A stretch of DNA of 61,328 bases. Origin: Acidobacteriota bacterium. GTDB lineage: Bacteria; Acidobacteriota; Terriglobia; Bryobacterales; Bryobacteraceae. Position 1 is the first letter of the stretch. Every line of letters begins with the position of its first letter. Position numbers and translations under genes: made by a program. Positions 32,450 through 42,135 of the stretch are shown here, in pieces. Under the pieces are notes generated by a model, which was not told where the DNA came from, did not search any database, and worked only from the letters and a program-made list of their open reading frames with translations. The stretch is from positions 1 through 61,328 of the forward strand of contig JANXRE010000062.1 of NCBI GenBank assembly GCA_025353165.1, in the 5' to 3' direction.

Positions 32450-34894
32450 ATGCGCTACATTTGCATCCACAGTCATTGCTATCAACCGCCGCGCGAAAAC
32501 CCGTGGCTGGAGGCCATTGAGCGGCAGGATTCCGCTTACCCGTATCACGATTGGAACGAGCGGATCATGGCCGAGTGCTACGCGCCGAATACGGCCAGCC
32601 GGATCCTGGACCCCGAGCAGCGGATCACGCGGATTGTGAACAACTACGCGCACACGAGCTTCAATTTCGGTCCGACGCTGCTCTCGTGGATGGAAAGCGA
32701 GGCTCCGGAAGCCTACTTCGCGGTGCTGCAGGCCGACCGCGAGAGCCGGGAGCGATTCTCGGGGCACGGGTCGGCGCTGGCGCAGGCGTATAACCACATG
32801 ATCCTGCCCCTGGCGAACAGCCGCGACAAGCGGACGCAGGTCGCGTGGGGCATCGAGGATTTCCGGAGCAGGTTCGGCCGCCCGCCGGAAGGCTTGTGGC
32901 TGCCGGAAACGGCGGTCGATCTGGAGACGCTCGGGATCCTGGCGGAGTTCGGCGTCCGCTTCACCATCCTGTCGCCCTACCAGGCGCACCTGGTTCGCCC
33001 CAAGGCGGGCGGCGATTGGATCGACGTCGCGGGAGGGAGAATCGATCCGGCCCGCCCTTACGAGTTGAAGCTCCCTTCCGGACGCGCGATTGCCCTCTTC
33101 TTCTACGACGGCCCGGTATCGCAGGCGGTGGCGTTCGAGAAGCTTCTGGACAGCGGGGAGAAATTCGCAAGCCGGCTCGTCAGCGCGTTCTCGGAATCGC
33201 GCGAGGGAGACCAGTTGGTTCACATTGCGACCGACGGCGAGACCTACGGCCACCACCATCGCTATGGCGAGATGGCGCTGTCGTACGCCCTCCACGATTT
33301 CGAGCAGGGTGGGCTCGCCAAGATCACGAACTACGGCGAGTACCTGGAAAATCATCCGCCGGCGTACGAGGTGGAGATCTACGAGAACACCGCGTGGAGC
33401 TGCGTTCACGGGGTTGGCAGATGGTCGGAGAACTGCGGCTGCAATTCCGGAGGAAGGCCGGATTGGAACCAGGCGTGGAGACGGCCGCTGCGCGATGCGC
33501 TCGACTGGCTGCGCGATTTCGTCGCGCCGCTCTACGAACAACTCGCGGCGGAACTGGCGCGCGATCCGTGGGCCGCGCGGGATGGCTACATCCGCGTGAT
33601 CCTGGACCGCTCCGAACCCGCGCGCGCCGCGTTCCTGCTGGAGCATCAGGCCCGTTCTCTCGATCCCGCGGAGCAGGTCCGGCTCTGGAAGCTGCTCGAA
33701 TTACAGCGGCACGCGATGCTGATGTACACCAGTTGCGGCTGGTTCTTCGACGAGTTGTCGGGGATCGAGACCGTACAGGTGATGCAGTACGCGGGCCGCG
33801 TGGTCCAGCTGGCGGACGAGCTTTTCGGGCTGGCGATCGAAGGCCGGTTTCTCGAGACGCTCGCCGGTGCAAAGAGCAACGTTCCCGAGTTCCGCGACGG
33901 CGCGGAGATCTACCGGCAATTTGTCACGCCGGCCATGGTCGACGTCTCGAAGTTCACGGCCCATTACGCCATCAGCTCGCTGTTTGAGACCTACCCGGAC
34001 GAGACCGACATCTACCGATATTCGGTGGCGCGCGAGGACTACCGAATTTTGGAAGCCGGCAAGTTGAAGCTGATACTCGGCAAGGGAACGTTCACCTCGC
34101 GCGTTACCCGGGAATCGGCGCTGCTGTCCTTCGGCGTGCTCCATTTCGGAGACCACAATCTCACGGGCGGCGTCCGGCCGTTCCAGGGCGAGACAGAATA
34201 TCGGGATCTCGTGAAGAATGCGGGCGAGGCTTTTTACCGGGCCGATGTGCCGGAGGTGATCCGGCTTTTGGACCGGGGGTTTGGCACGCACTTGTATTCG
34301 CTCAAGTCTCTTTTCAAGGACGAGCAGCAGAAGATTCTCGGGCTCATCATGGCCTCCACGGTGGAAGAAGCGGAGGCCGCGTATCGCCAGTTGTATGAGC
34401 ATCACGCTCCGCTGATGAGGTTTCTGCACGGTCTCCATCTGCCATTGCCGGACGTATTTCGGAACACCGCGGAATTCGCGCTGAACAGCCTTCTTAAGCG
34501 GGCATTCATTCAGCGGCCGTTGGACGTCGAGCGGGTCAAGGCGCTGCTCGAGGAAGCTCGCGTCGCCGGAGTAGCGCTGGACGAGACGACTTTGGAATTC
34601 ACCTTCCGCAAGCGGCTCGAACGCGTGTCCGACCGCTTTGCCGAGAATCCCGGAGCGATCCAACCTCTGCGCCGTCTGGTGGAGCTGCTCGAGCTGCAAC
34701 CCGTTCTGCCGTTCCAACTTGTCTTGTGGTCGGTTCAAAACAAGTGCTGGGGCGCGCTTCAGTCGGCGTGGCCGGCCATGCTTGAAACGGCGGCCCGGGG
34801 CGATAAAACGGCCCGGGAATGGATCGGGCTGTTCCGCCGGCTCGGGGATCTTCTACACGTACGGGTGGAAGAGAAGGCAATGGAGCCGGCGTGA
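32450..34894 (+). CDS. GH57-like glycoside hydrolase (DUF3536)
   Basis: 814 residues from the ATG at 32450. The N-terminal GH57 barrel opens with RYICIHSHCYQPPRENPWLE, typical of the DUF3536-containing branch. The likely nucleophile Glu is in GLWLPETAVDLETL, and the acid/base Asp is in HIATDGETYGHHH. The C-terminal half (YTSCGWFFDELSGIETVQVM and later) is the DUF3536 region. The family acts on alpha-glucans such as glycogen; specificity cannot be told here. Last gene of the rimI-aroA-kinase-GH57 run. Confidence 0.85.
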   Translation: MRYICIHSHCYQPPRENPWLEAIERQDSAYPYHDWNERIMAECYAPNTASRILDPEQRITRIVNNYAHTSFNFGPTLLSWMESEAPEAYFAVLQADRESRERFSGHGSALAQAYNHMILPLANSRDKRTQVAWGIEDFRSRFGRPPEGLWLPETAVDLETLGILAEFGVRFTILSPYQAHLVRPKAGGDWIDVAGGRIDPARPYELKLPSGRAIALFFYDGPVSQAVAFEKLLDSGEKFASRLVSAFSESREGDQLVHIATDGETYGHHHRYGEMALSYALHDFEQGGLAKITNYGEYLENHPPAYEVEIYENTAWSCVHGVGRWSENCGCNSGGRPDWNQAWRRPLRDALDWLRDFVAPLYEQLAAELARDPWAARDGYIRVILDRSEPARAAFLLEHQARSLDPAEQVRLWKLLELQRHAMLMYTSCGWFFDELSGIETVQVMQYAGRVVQLADELFGLAIEGRFLETLAGAKSNVPEFRDGAEIYRQFVTPAMVDVSKFTAHYAISSLFETYPDETDIYRYSVAREDYRILEAGKLKLILGKGTFTSRVTRESALLSFGVLHFGDHNLTGGVRPFQGETEYRDLVKNAGEAFYRADVPEVIRLLDRGFGTHLYSLKSLFKDEQQKILGLIMASTVEEAEAAYRQLYEHHAPLMRFLHGLHLPLPDVFRNTAEFALNSLLKRAFIQRPLDVERVKALLEEARVAGVALDETTLEFTFRKRLERVSDRFAENPGAIQPLRRLVELLELQPVLPFQLVLWSVQNKCWGALQSAWPAMLETAARGDKTAREWIGLFRRLGDLLHVRVEEKAMEPA

Positions 34895-34996
34895 AGAAAG
34901 CAATTTGGAGAGCGGTGATCGAGGTGGGATTGTCGGATGAACTGACGTGACCCCCGCCGGTTCCCCACTATACTTCAATCGTAACCAAGATACCCG

Positions 34997-35287
34997 ATGA
35001 CACCAGACACCCCAGCCGACAGATTCAAGGAGACCCGCCTCAAGATCAACGATGGCAGCTCCTTCGATGCGCGCTACGTGGTGATGAACACGCTGGCGAC
35101 GATCGTCGCCTGCTATGGCCTTTTGGCGGATAGTCCGGCCGTTGTCATCGGCGCGATGATCATCGCCATGCTTCTCGGGCCGATTGCTGGGGTTGCGCTG
35201 GCCCTGGTCGATGGAAAGCCGGACCTATTGCGTAAGGCGCTCGGCGCTGAGCTGGGAGGAGTGCTTGTGGCATCCCCAGAGCCGTGA
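34997..35287 (+). pseudogene. DUF389 membrane protein, C-terminus lost
   Basis: About 91 residues of good DUF389 similarity: RFKETRLKINDGSSFDARYV, NTLATIVACYGLLADSPAVV, IGAMIIAMLLGPIAGVALAL and KALGAELGGVLV. Similarity stops at about 35270, where the sequence becomes antisense to an antiporter gene. The remaining membrane helices of DUF389 are lost. Truncated by a deletion that also removed the neighbour's 3' part. Confidence 0.8.
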
Positions 35288-35586
35288 TCCCGGCAGACAG
35301 GAGGACACCGACGATGGCTAACAACAAGACCACCGGAAGATCCCGCCGCAGGTCCTTCCAGTGGAGGTAGAAGGCCGCTTCAAAGATGAGCGGTGGAAGG
35401 AGGGCCGTGAAGATCAGGTCCTTTGTTAGTTGTATTTTTGGCGCAAAAGGCAGAAGCGCCAGAACGATCCCAGGCGCCACCAATCCCACGCTGTATGGGA
35501 TGTGAAGCCGCCGCGCCACCATGGCGACGACAGCCGCGACAAGCAGCAGAATCCCGACTGTTTCGATGCTTAAGGAAAATTCACAT
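35266..35586 (-). pseudogene. Na+/H+ antiporter N-terminal remnant
   Basis: On the minus strand EFSLSIETVGILLLVAAVVA, RRLHIPYSVGLVAPGIVLAL, LTKDLIFTALLPPLIFEAAF and DLPVVLLLAIVGVLLSAGIT match the start of CPA1-type antiporters. The probable original ATG at 35584-35586 is out of frame by one base (ATG-T-GAA). The gene ends at the junction near 35266, back to back with the truncated DUF389 gene. Only about 105 of 400 or more residues survive. Confidence 0.75.
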
Positions 35587-35589
35587 ACT

Positions 35590-36037
35590 ACCTAAATGCA
35601 GAACCGCGTGGCGTTCCGAACGGCGTCTCCATCCTCCGCGTGGATACGATTTCAAGTCAAGTGCCGGTGTGAACCGCTGCCACTGCCAATCGCAACTCTC
35701 CTTCGTTTCATACACGTGCGCCTTGAGTACTGCGGGGACGATTCCAATCACTGCGGAGGATGGCCATGGCGTTCACTGGAGCTATTGAAAGCATGCAGGT
35801 TGTGAAAGACTCCGGCAGGCCCGGTCGGATTGCTTGGAGAGCAACCCTTTCCGCGTGGGCGACATAGCCGGGGAGCCCCGCGGCCAGCGGGGAAGCAGGC
35901 CGCCACTTCAACCCAGAAAGCGTAGGTTACTTTTATACTTATGGGGGCACGCCCCGTATCGCATCCGTGTTCGGCGGCGGCGGGATGATTGCTTTCGAAA
36001 CCAGAAAGCCGGCCACCCGTCAAACGGTAAAGTTTAG
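35590..36037. other. Interval without a recognisable gene
   Basis: 448 bp between the antiporter remnant and the next gene. A plus-strand frame from about 35766 (FTGAIESMQVVKDSGRPGRI, then a TAG, then RHFNPESVGYFYTYGGTPRI) looks like a decayed coding remnant but matches no family I recognise. GC-rich pairing around 35870-35900 was considered for a riboswitch without a match. Confidence 0.4.
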
Positions 36038-36877
36038 ATGATTACGCGAATCCTTGCCGTTCTGTTTGCCGTGTCGTCGATATCCCTCGCGGGCCAGGAC
36101 GCCGCGGAGATCGTCCGGCGGTCGGCGCAGGCCGATCAGCAAACGTTGGAGAAGGCGAAAGACTACACCTATCAGGAGACTTCTATCGAGCGGGATCTCG
36201 ATGCCTCCGGCCGCGTGAAATTTACGGAATCGAGAACGTTCGATGTGTTGATTCTTTACGGCCGCCCGTTCCGCAAGCTCATCGCGAAAGACGGCCAGCC
36301 GCTTTCCCCGAAGGATCGGGAGCGGGAAGACGCGCGCCTGCAAAAGGCAATGGACGATCGCAAACGGGAGCCGGAAGACCAGACCGAGAAGCGCCGGCGG
36401 GCGAGAGAAAAAGAGCAGAACCAAATTCGCAAGGTTGCGTCGGAGATCCCGGCCGCCTGCAAGCTGACACTGATTGGAGAGGAACAAATCGGCGGCCGTG
36501 CCGCTTACGTCATCCAGGCGGAACCGAAAGCCGGGTACCAACCGCTTGCGCCGCAAGCCAGTTTCCTAACCAAAATGCGCGGGAAGCTGTGGATCGACAA
36601 GGCGGACTATCATTGGGCGAAGCTGGAGGCCGAGCCGATCGAAACAATTTCATTCGGCCTCGTGCTAGCGCGCTTGAGCCCGGGGACGAGAATTGAAATC
36701 GAGCAGATCCGCGTTAACGATGAAATCTGGGTGCCATCCCGAATCAGGCTCAAGCTCGACGCGCGGCTGGGACTGATCAAGAAATACCGCAAAGAGTTGG
36801 ACATCACCTACACCGGTTACAGGAAGTTCAAGACCGATTCGCGAGTGGTCCCGATATCGGCCGAACCCCCTCGTTGA
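36038..36877 (+). CDS. Secreted LolA-like/DUF family protein
   Basis: 279 residues. A signal peptide (MITRILAVLFAVSSISLAGQ) is followed by a helix (AAEIVRRSAQADQQTLEKAK) and a beta-rich domain (DYTYQETSIERDLDASGRVK and onward). A strongly charged helix follows (KDREREDARLQKAMDDRKRE). The rest resembles lipoprotein-carrier folds (GKLWIDKADYHWAKLEAEPI, WVPSRIRLKLDARLGLIKKY). Function unknown; proteins of this look are common as single genes in acidobacteria (recall, not checked). No clear operon partner. Confidence 0.65.
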   Translation: MITRILAVLFAVSSISLAGQDAAEIVRRSAQADQQTLEKAKDYTYQETSIERDLDASGRVKFTESRTFDVLILYGRPFRKLIAKDGQPLSPKDREREDARLQKAMDDRKREPEDQTEKRRRAREKEQNQIRKVASEIPAACKLTLIGEEQIGGRAAYVIQAEPKAGYQPLAPQASFLTKMRGKLWIDKADYHWAKLEAEPIETISFGLVLARLSPGTRIEIEQIRVNDEIWVPSRIRLKLDARLGLIKKYRKELDITYTGYRKFKTDSRVVPISAEPPR

Positions 36878-36934
36878 GAGAAACGGCGCCCAGAGAACGA
36901 ACTTCATGCATGATGGCCATCACCAACAGTGACG

Positions 36935-37240
36935 GCCCGGGCGCGGTGGGCGCCGGACGCAGCCGTACGCCTTCACCGAGAAGGGCGTCGCGATGCTCTT
37001 CTCGGTCTTGAACAGCGACCGCGCCAGCCGCGGTGAATATCGCGATCATGCGCACGTTCGTCGGGCTCAGGCAACTCCTCGCGACTCACCGTCAGCTTGC
37101 GGAACGCTGGAGGCAATGGAGAAGAAATACGACCACCGGTTCAAAGTAGTGTTCGATATTCTTGAAGCAACTCACGGAATCCCCGGCCGAACCCCCGAAG
37201 AGGCCGATCGGCTTCATCCCGCCGGCACGCCGGAAGAAAT
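36935..37240 (+). pseudogene. ORF6N/Rha-type protein remnant
   Basis: YAFTEKGVAMLFSVLNSDRA is in one frame, VNIAIMRTFVGLRQLLATHR and QLAER in the next, then LEAMEKKYDHRFKVVFDIL back in the first. Switch points lie at about 37030 and 37115. These three segments are the consecutive end of ORF6N-type proteins of phages and integrated elements. The N-terminal ORF6N domain itself is missing, so the gene is dead. Confidence 0.65.
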
Positions 37241-37291
37241 AAGAATTCCCGGTCTGGTCTCGGCCTGATTTTCTATCGGGCGTAGCCTCGG

Positions 37292-37675
37292 CTAGTTGGT
37301 GATGTCGTGCGTTGCGCTTCGGTCGCGCAAGGGCAGGTACACGGCTTCGAAGTCCTTGTGCGCTGGGTTGTCGGCGTAGGCGTCGAACGCCGCCTGATCG
37401 CGGAACTCCATCACGAATGCGCCGGAGAATCCTTCGCCCTGGACTTTGATTCCCTTGGTCCAGACGTTGGTGATGCCCGGGATCTTGCCGGCCATGGTTT
37501 CCACGGCGGCGAGCGCCGCCTTCTTCTGATCGTCGGTCGCGGCCGCCTTCCAGCGAACGGTCACCACATGAAGGACCGACTTCGGCTTGTTGAACTTATT
37601 CTGCCCGACCATCAGGCCGGCCCCGAACAGGCCGACTACGGCCAGGGAAGCCAGTGCTGCGTTTCGTAAAGTCAT
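37292..37675 (-). CDS. Exported Dabb (stress A/B barrel) protein
   Basis: 127 residues. An N-terminal hydrophobic segment (LASLAVVGLFGAGLMVG) acts as signal peptide or anchor. The Dabb domain follows: VLHVVTVRWKAAATDDQKKA, GITNVWTKGIKVQGEGFSGA and FDAYADNPAHKDFEAVYLPL, a ferredoxin-like dimeric barrel of uncertain function. It is separated from the transaldolase gene by a palindromic repeat and probably has its own promoter. Confidence 0.8.
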   Translation of the reverse strand: MTLRNAALASLAVVGLFGAGLMVGQNKFNKPKSVLHVVTVRWKAAATDDQKKAALAAVETMAGKIPGITNVWTKGIKVQGEGFSGAFVMEFRDQAAFDAYADNPAHKDFEAVYLPLRDRSATHDITN

Positions 37676-37710
37676 TGTGATTCAAGTCTCCTTTGTACTG
37701 TTAGGATCCA

Positions 37711-37772
37711 CCGGCTCCCTTACGGTCGCGGCTCGGAAACGCTTTCTGAGCCGCGCGCGTCAGCAAGCGGTT
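37711..37772. repeat. Palindromic repeat, type B
   Basis: CGCGGCTC (37727-37734) and GAGCCGCG (37748-37755) flank GGAAACGCTTTCT, and the outer CCGGCTCCCTTACGG and GCGTCAGCAAGCGG segments extend the symmetry. One translation gives the peptide ADARGSESVSEPRP, which I recall from annotated genomes as an artefact of dispersed repeats of this kind. No T-tract follows on the minus strand, so it is not a standard terminator. Confidence 0.5.
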
Positions 37773-37781
37773 TTTCGATGG

Positions 37782-38444
37782 TTACCGGTCGGCCGGGGCC
37801 TCTTGAAAGGCCTTGGCGTAGTCGCTTAGAAACTGAGCGAGGCCTTTGTCGGTGAGGGGATGATTGAACATCATGTCCAACACCTTGAAAGGCATGGTAC
37901 CGCAATGCGAACCGGCACGGGCTGCTTGGATCACGTGGATCGAGGTGCGCAGAGACGCGGCCAGCACCTGCGTCCCAAACCCATAGTTGTCGTAGATGCC
38001 GACAATGTCCTGGATCAGTTCGGACCCGTCCCAGCCGATGTCGTCGATGCGTCCCACAAAGGGGCTGACGAAATATGCGCCGGCTTTCGCCGCCAGAATC
38101 GCCTGAGCGGAAGAGAAGCAGAGCGTCACATTGACGCGGGTGCCTTCCTTGCTTAGTGTGGCGCAGGCGCGAATGCCGTCGCGAGTCAAAGGCACCTTCA
38201 CGACAACGTTTTTGTGAATCTTGGCGAGATCCCGGCCCTCCACGATCATCTCGTCCCCGCTTGTCGAAACAACTTCGGCGCTGACGGGGCCGTCGACAAT
38301 TTCGCAGATCCGGCGGATCTGTTCCTTGATTGGGTTGCCTTCCTTGGCGATTAGCGAGGGGTTGGTCGTGACTCCGTCGATAATCCCCAACGCCAGGCCT
38401 TTTTTCAATTCATCGAGATTCGCGGTATCCAGAAAAAACTTCAC
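37782..38444 (-). CDS. Transaldolase, small (TalC/FSA-like) type
   Basis: 220 residues. MKFFLDTANLDELKKGLALG, DGVTTNPSLIAKEGNP, the Schiff-base lysine in NVVVKVPLTRDGI, NVTLCFSSAQAILAAKAGAY, FVSPFVGRIDDIG and VLAASLRTSIHVIQAA are all family motifs. This small class includes transaldolases of the pentose phosphate pathway and fructose-6-phosphate aldolases, and sequence alone does not separate them. Last gene of the minus-strand hslVU operon. Confidence 0.88.
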   Translation of the reverse strand: MKFFLDTANLDELKKGLALGIIDGVTTNPSLIAKEGNPIKEQIRRICEIVDGPVSAEVVSTSGDEMIVEGRDLAKIHKNVVVKVPLTRDGIRACATLSKEGTRVNVTLCFSSAQAILAAKAGAYFVSPFVGRIDDIGWDGSELIQDIVGIYDNYGFGTQVLAASLRTSIHVIQAARAGSHCGTMPFKVLDMMFNHPLTDKGLAQFLSDYAKAFQEAPADR

Positions 38445-38453
38445 AGATAGTCC

Positions 38454-39194
38454 TTACTGGGGATTTGCAACAACGGAGTTCTCGAGAACCCCAATCCCCT
38501 CTATTTCGATGCGGACCGTCGACCCCAGCCGCATGGGCCCGACGCCGGGCGGCGTCCCAGTGGCGATTAGATCGCCAGCCTCCAGGGTCATAAACGCACT
38601 TACATAGCTGATGATAGCATTCACCGGGAAAATCAGATCCCGCACCAACCCGTCCTGCCTCACTTCTCCATCGAGCGTGGTCCGCACCCGCAGATCCTCC
38701 AGGCAGATTTCGTCCTTGGTGACCAGACATGGTCCGACGGCGCAGAACGTGTCGAAGCCCTTGCCCCGGGTCCACTGGCCGTCCTTCTTCTGCAGGTCGC
38801 GCGCTGTCACATCGTTTACGCAGGTGTAACCGAGGACGTAATCCATGGCTTCGTCCGCACGTACGTGACGCGCGCGACGCCCGATCACGACCCCCAGCTC
38901 ACCCTCGTAATCGACTCGCTGGGATAGGGACGGATAAACGATCGAATCCCCGGAGGCAATCAGAGACGACGGCGGCTTCAGGAAAATGAGCGGCTCCGCC
39001 GGAACCTCATTCCCCAGTTCCTTCGCGTGCTCGGCGTAATTGCGCCCGACGCAGACGATCTTACTGGGGGCGCAGGGCGGCAGGAGGCGCACCTTGGCGA
39101 GGCCGATCGCGGATGCGTCGCCGTAGCTCACTTCGGCGGTGTCCGGCGTGGTGGGATGAATCCCGAGATTGAGTGAGTAGCGAATGCGCCGCAT
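38454..39194 (-). CDS. Fumarylacetoacetate hydrolase family protein
   Basis: 246 residues. [56 protein letters not shown] (metal-binding glutamates) and [20 protein letters not shown] are the core FAH motifs, and [15 protein letters not shown] closes the site. Family members split or decarboxylate 3-keto acids, including oxaloacetate. It starts 8 bp after the lipoprotein gene's stop and ends 9 bp before the transaldolase gene. Confidence 0.88.
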   Translation of the reverse strand: MRRIRYSLNLGIHPTTPDTAEVSYGDASAIGLAKVRLLPPCAPSKIVCVGRNYAEHAKELGNEVPAEPLIFLKPPSSLIASGDSIVYPSLSQRVDYEGELGVVIGRRARHVRADEAMDYVLGYTCVNDVTARDLQKKDGQWTRGKGFDTFCAVGPCLVTKDEICLEDLRVRTTLDGEVRQDGLVRDLIFPVNAIISYVSAFMTLEAGDLIATGTPPGVGPMRLGSTVRIEIEGIGVLENSVVANPQ

Positions 39195-39202
39195 CGTGCC
39201 GA

Positions 39203-40165
39203 TTATGGCGCAATCGCGTCAACGGCCGCCGACCGGGCGCTTTCGTTTCCGGCTTGATCCATCGCGGTTACGGAATAGCGGTACCGCTTGCCCGATTCAA
39301 ATTTGCGATCGCTGTAGGCCGGGACGTCGACGAACTCGGCGATGGGACGAAACTCGCCGTTCTCGCCGGCCCGGTGCACGCGATAGCCGCGGAGATCCGG
39401 CTCGGTGTTGCGATCCCATGCCAGTTCGATGGTGCCGACCCCGATGATGACGGTGAGACCGGATGGCGGCGCGGGCGGGAAGATATCTTTCGGTGTAACC
39501 GTGACAATGGCCGACACTTCGCTCTCAGCTTTGTCACGCAGCGCCTGCACGATGTATTCGTAGGCGCGGTCGAACTGGGCGGAAGCGTCGAGATACTCCG
39601 GCTTCCCGGTTTCGCCGATAACAGATGGCTTCTGCTCCCCCGGGCCCTTCCGAAAAACCCGGAACGATGGCGCCGCGCCGGACCACGCGAGTTTCACTCC
39701 CGCCGCCGTCGGTTCGGCTTTCACCGCCGCAGGCACGGGAACCGGCGTCTGGACCTGCAGCAAGGCCAGATTCGACCACGGCGATTTCCGGCCGTGGGCG
39801 TTCGATAACCGCACCCCGACCACCACGTCCTTGCCGGTCCACTCACCGGCGGGAACTTCCCTCTGCACGGCTCCTGGTTTTTCGGCGGCGACGGGAATCT
39901 CCTTCGCGCCTGCCACCCACCGGCTCGCATCGAACGGCGTGCTCCCCGGCCCCACGCGCAGCTCGATTTCCCCCAGTTGCTTAACGGGAAGCTGCTCCGT
40001 CGTGAGGCTGGAAATCGTGAAATCGATTACCAGGCGATCGCCGTACTGCACCACGCGAAGATCTTTCACCGCCTGTGGGATGTTCAGCGCCGGCGGCATC
40101 GGCTCGCCGATATAACCGCAACCCCACAGCGATACGAGACCGGCGAGTGCAATCGGAAGCTTCAC
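39203..40165 (-). CDS. Lipoprotein with FN3-like domains
   Basis: 320 residues; start overlaps the hslU stop by 4 nt. [16 protein letters not shown] ends in a lipobox (LWGC), so the mature protein is lipid-anchored. Three beta domains follow: one near residues 30-120, one with [17 protein letters not shown] and [17 protein letters not shown], and a clear fibronectin type III repeat ([39 protein letters not shown]). Probably surface or periplasmic binding. Transcribed after hslU without an obvious functional link. Confidence 0.8.
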   Translation of the reverse strand: MKLPIALAGLVSLWGCGYIGEPMPPALNIPQAVKDLRVVQYGDRLVIDFTISSLTTEQLPVKQLGEIELRVGPGSTPFDASRWVAGAKEIPVAAEKPGAVQREVPAGEWTGKDVVVGVRLSNAHGRKSPWSNLALLQVQTPVPVPAAVKAEPTAAGVKLAWSGAAPSFRVFRKGPGEQKPSVIGETGKPEYLDASAQFDRAYEYIVQALRDKAESEVSAIVTVTPKDIFPPAPPSGLTVIIGVGTIELAWDRNTEPDLRGYRVHRAGENGEFRPIAEFVDVPAYSDRKFESGKRYRYSVTAMDQAGNESARSAAVDAIAP

Positions 40166-41517
40166 AGGATGTATTTGCTGAGGTCCTGATCTTTCACGAT
40201 GCTGGACAACTGCTTGTGAACGTAACTGGCGTCGATCTTGATGTTCTTCTTCTTGATATCGGGGCCCTCGAACGAAATCTCCTCAAGCAGCTTCTCCATG
40301 ATCGTGTGGAGCCGGCGCGCGCCGATGTTCTCCTGGCTCTCGTTCAGGCGTTCGGCATACTCGGCGATGGCGTGCACCGAGTCTTCCGTGAACGTGAGGC
40401 GGATGCCTTCGGTATCGAGCAATGCGGTGTACTGCTTGACGAGAGCGTTCTTGGGCTCCCTCAAGATACGAATAAGATCCTCGCGGGAGAGCGACTTCAG
40501 TTCCACACGGATCGGGAACCGTCCTTGCAATTCGGGGATCAGGTCGCTGGGCTTCGATACGTGAAACGCGCCGGCCGCGATGAACAGGATATGGTCGGTG
40601 CGCACGAAGCCGTGCCGGGTGTTGACCGTCGTCCCTTCCACAATCGGCAGGATGTCGCGCTGCACTCCCTCGCGGCTGACGTCCGGACCATGCCCCGATT
40701 CGCGGCCCGCGATTTTGTCCAATTCGTCCAGGAAAACAATGCCGTTCCGCTCGACGCGGTCGAGCGCCGCGCGGGTCACCTGCTCCATGTCGATGAGTTT
40801 CTGCTCTTCTTCCTGAACCAGGTATTCGAGGGCTTCCCCGACGCGCATCTTGCGTTTCCGGGTCCGGTTGCCGAACAAGCCCGGGAGCACGTCCTTCAGG
40901 CTGACGTCCATGTCCTCCATGCCGGACTGCGTCGAAATCTCAAAGGTCGGCCCGCGCTCTTTGACGTCGAGCTCGACCATCCGGTCGTCCAGTTTGCCGG
41001 CGCGCAGCCGCTCGCGCAATTTTTCGCGAGTCCGGTCCAGGGTCTCGCTGGCCTCTGCTTGCGGCGGCATCAGCAAATCGAGGACGCGTTCCTCGGCGTT
41101 GCGCTCCGCCCGCTCGGCGACTTCGTCGAGGCGTTCTTCGCGCACCATGTCGATGGATATATCGACCAGATCGCGAATCATGGACTCGACGTCGCGTCCC
41201 ACGTAGCCGACTTCGGTGAATTTGCTCGCCTCCACCTTCAAGAACGGCGAGTTGGCCAGTTTTGCCAGGCGGCGCGCGAGTTCGGTCTTGCCGACGCCGG
41301 TGGGCCCGATCATGAGAATGTTCTTAGGCATGACCTCGTCGGCCATCTCGGGATCGAGCTTCTGGCGGCGGATGCGATTGCGCAGCGCCACGGCTATCGC
41401 GCGCTTGGCGTCCGATTGACCGACCACGTACTTATCCAGTTCGCGAACGATCTCCCGCGGGGTCAGTTCATCCAGGAGCGGCTGGTTGTCGGCCGAGCCT
41501 GGCAGGTAAATCACCAT
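40162..41517 (-). CDS. hslU: ATP-dependent protease ATPase HslU
   Basis: 451 residues. An AAA+ unfoldase that feeds substrates into Hsl[21 protein letters not shown] is the N-domain, [20 protein letters not shown] the Walker [21 protein letters not shown] the pore region (GYVG), [13 protein letters not shown] the Walker B and [20 protein letters not shown] sensor 2. The C-terminus (DQDLSKYIL) is the tail that inserts into HslV. The ATG abuts the hslV stop. Confidence 0.96.
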   Translation of the reverse strand: MVIYLPGSADNQPLLDELTPREIVRELDKYVVGQSDAKRAIAVALRNRIRRQKLDPEMADEVMPKNILMIGPTGVGKTELARRLAKLANSPFLKVEASKFTEVGYVGRDVESMIRDLVDISIDMVREERLDEVAERAERNAEERVLDLLMPPQAEASETLDRTREKLRERLRAGKLDDRMVELDVKERGPTFEISTQSGMEDMDVSLKDVLPGLFGNRTRKRKMRVGEALEYLVQEEEQKLIDMEQVTRAALDRVERNGIVFLDELDKIAGRESGHGPDVSREGVQRDILPIVEGTTVNTRHGFVRTDHILFIAAGAFHVSKPSDLIPELQGRFPIRVELKSLSREDLIRILREPKNALVKQYTALLDTEGIRLTFTEDSVHAIAEYAERLNESQENIGARRLHTIMEKLLEEISFEGPDIKKKNIKIDASYVHKQLSSIVKDQDLSKYIL

Positions 41518-42057
41518 CTATTCCAATTCCTCGTACGTCACGCTGTTGTTCGTGTAAATGCAGATGTCGCCGGCGATCTTCATCGATCTCTCCACGATGT
41601 CGCGCGCGCTCAGCTTCGTGTTGTCCATCAGGGCTATGGCGGCCGCCTTTGCGAATGGCCCTCCGGAGCCGATGGCCGCGATCTGGTCGTCCGGCTCGAT
41701 CACATCGCCGTTTCCGCTCACGATGTACGTGTTCGTCGTATCGGCAACCAGCAGGAGAGCTTCGAGATGGCGCAGCACCCGGTCGGTGCGCCATTCCTTC
41801 GCGAGTTCGACAACCGAGCGCGGCAGGTTGCCATTGTGCTGCTCCAGTTTCGATTCGAAACGCGCGAAGAGCGCGAAAGCGTCGGCGGTCGAACCGGCGA
41901 ACCCCGCCAGTATCTTATTGTTATAGAGACGGCGCAATTTCCGGGCGGAGGATTTCAGTACCTCCTGCCCCATGGTGACCTGGCCATCCCCGGCGATAAC
42001 GACCTTTTGATCCCTGCGCACGCAGAGGATTGTGGTCGAGCGTATTTTCTGCTTCAT
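41518..42057 (-). CDS. hslV: ATP-dependent protease subunit HslV
   Basis: 179 residues. An N-terminal nucleophile peptidase: the first Thr of [20 protein letters not shown] is the expected mature N-terminus after removal of [27 protein letters not shown] and [20 protein letters not shown] are conserved. First gene of the operon hslV-hslU-lipoprotein-FAH-transaldolase, in which spacing is 10 bp or less throughout. A divergent gene starts 78 bp away; a small AGGAG/CTCCT hairpin lies between. Confidence 0.95.
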   Translation of the reverse strand: MKQKIRSTTILCVRRDQKVVIAGDGQVTMGQEVLKSSARKLRRLYNNKILAGFAGSTADAFALFARFESKLEQHNGNLPRSVVELAKEWRTDRVLRHLEALLLVADTTNTYIVSGNGDVIEPDDQIAAIGSGGPFAKAAAIALMDNTKLSARDIVERSMKIAGDICIYTNNSVTYEELE

Positions 42058-42135
42058 TCAGTCCTAAGCTCCAGTTTATCAGGAGCATGTAAACTCCTAT
42101 GATAAAATCGCCCTGAAGACTGCCACTATGTTGCT

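Noticed and set aside
35760-35940. GC-rich stems that could be a riboswitch (cobalamin or similar).
   Set aside because: No conserved box or core could be matched, and the following gene is not a transporter or cofactor gene.
42082-42099. AGGAG/CTCCT hairpin between hslV and the double-GNAT gene as an operator.
   Set aside because: Five-base arms with an 8-nt loop are expected by chance and no regulator is linked.
40075-42102. A 675-residue plus-strand open frame opposite hslU and hslV.
   Set aside because: It is the antisense of two unmistakable genes and has no recognisable domain; high GC leaves long shadow frames.
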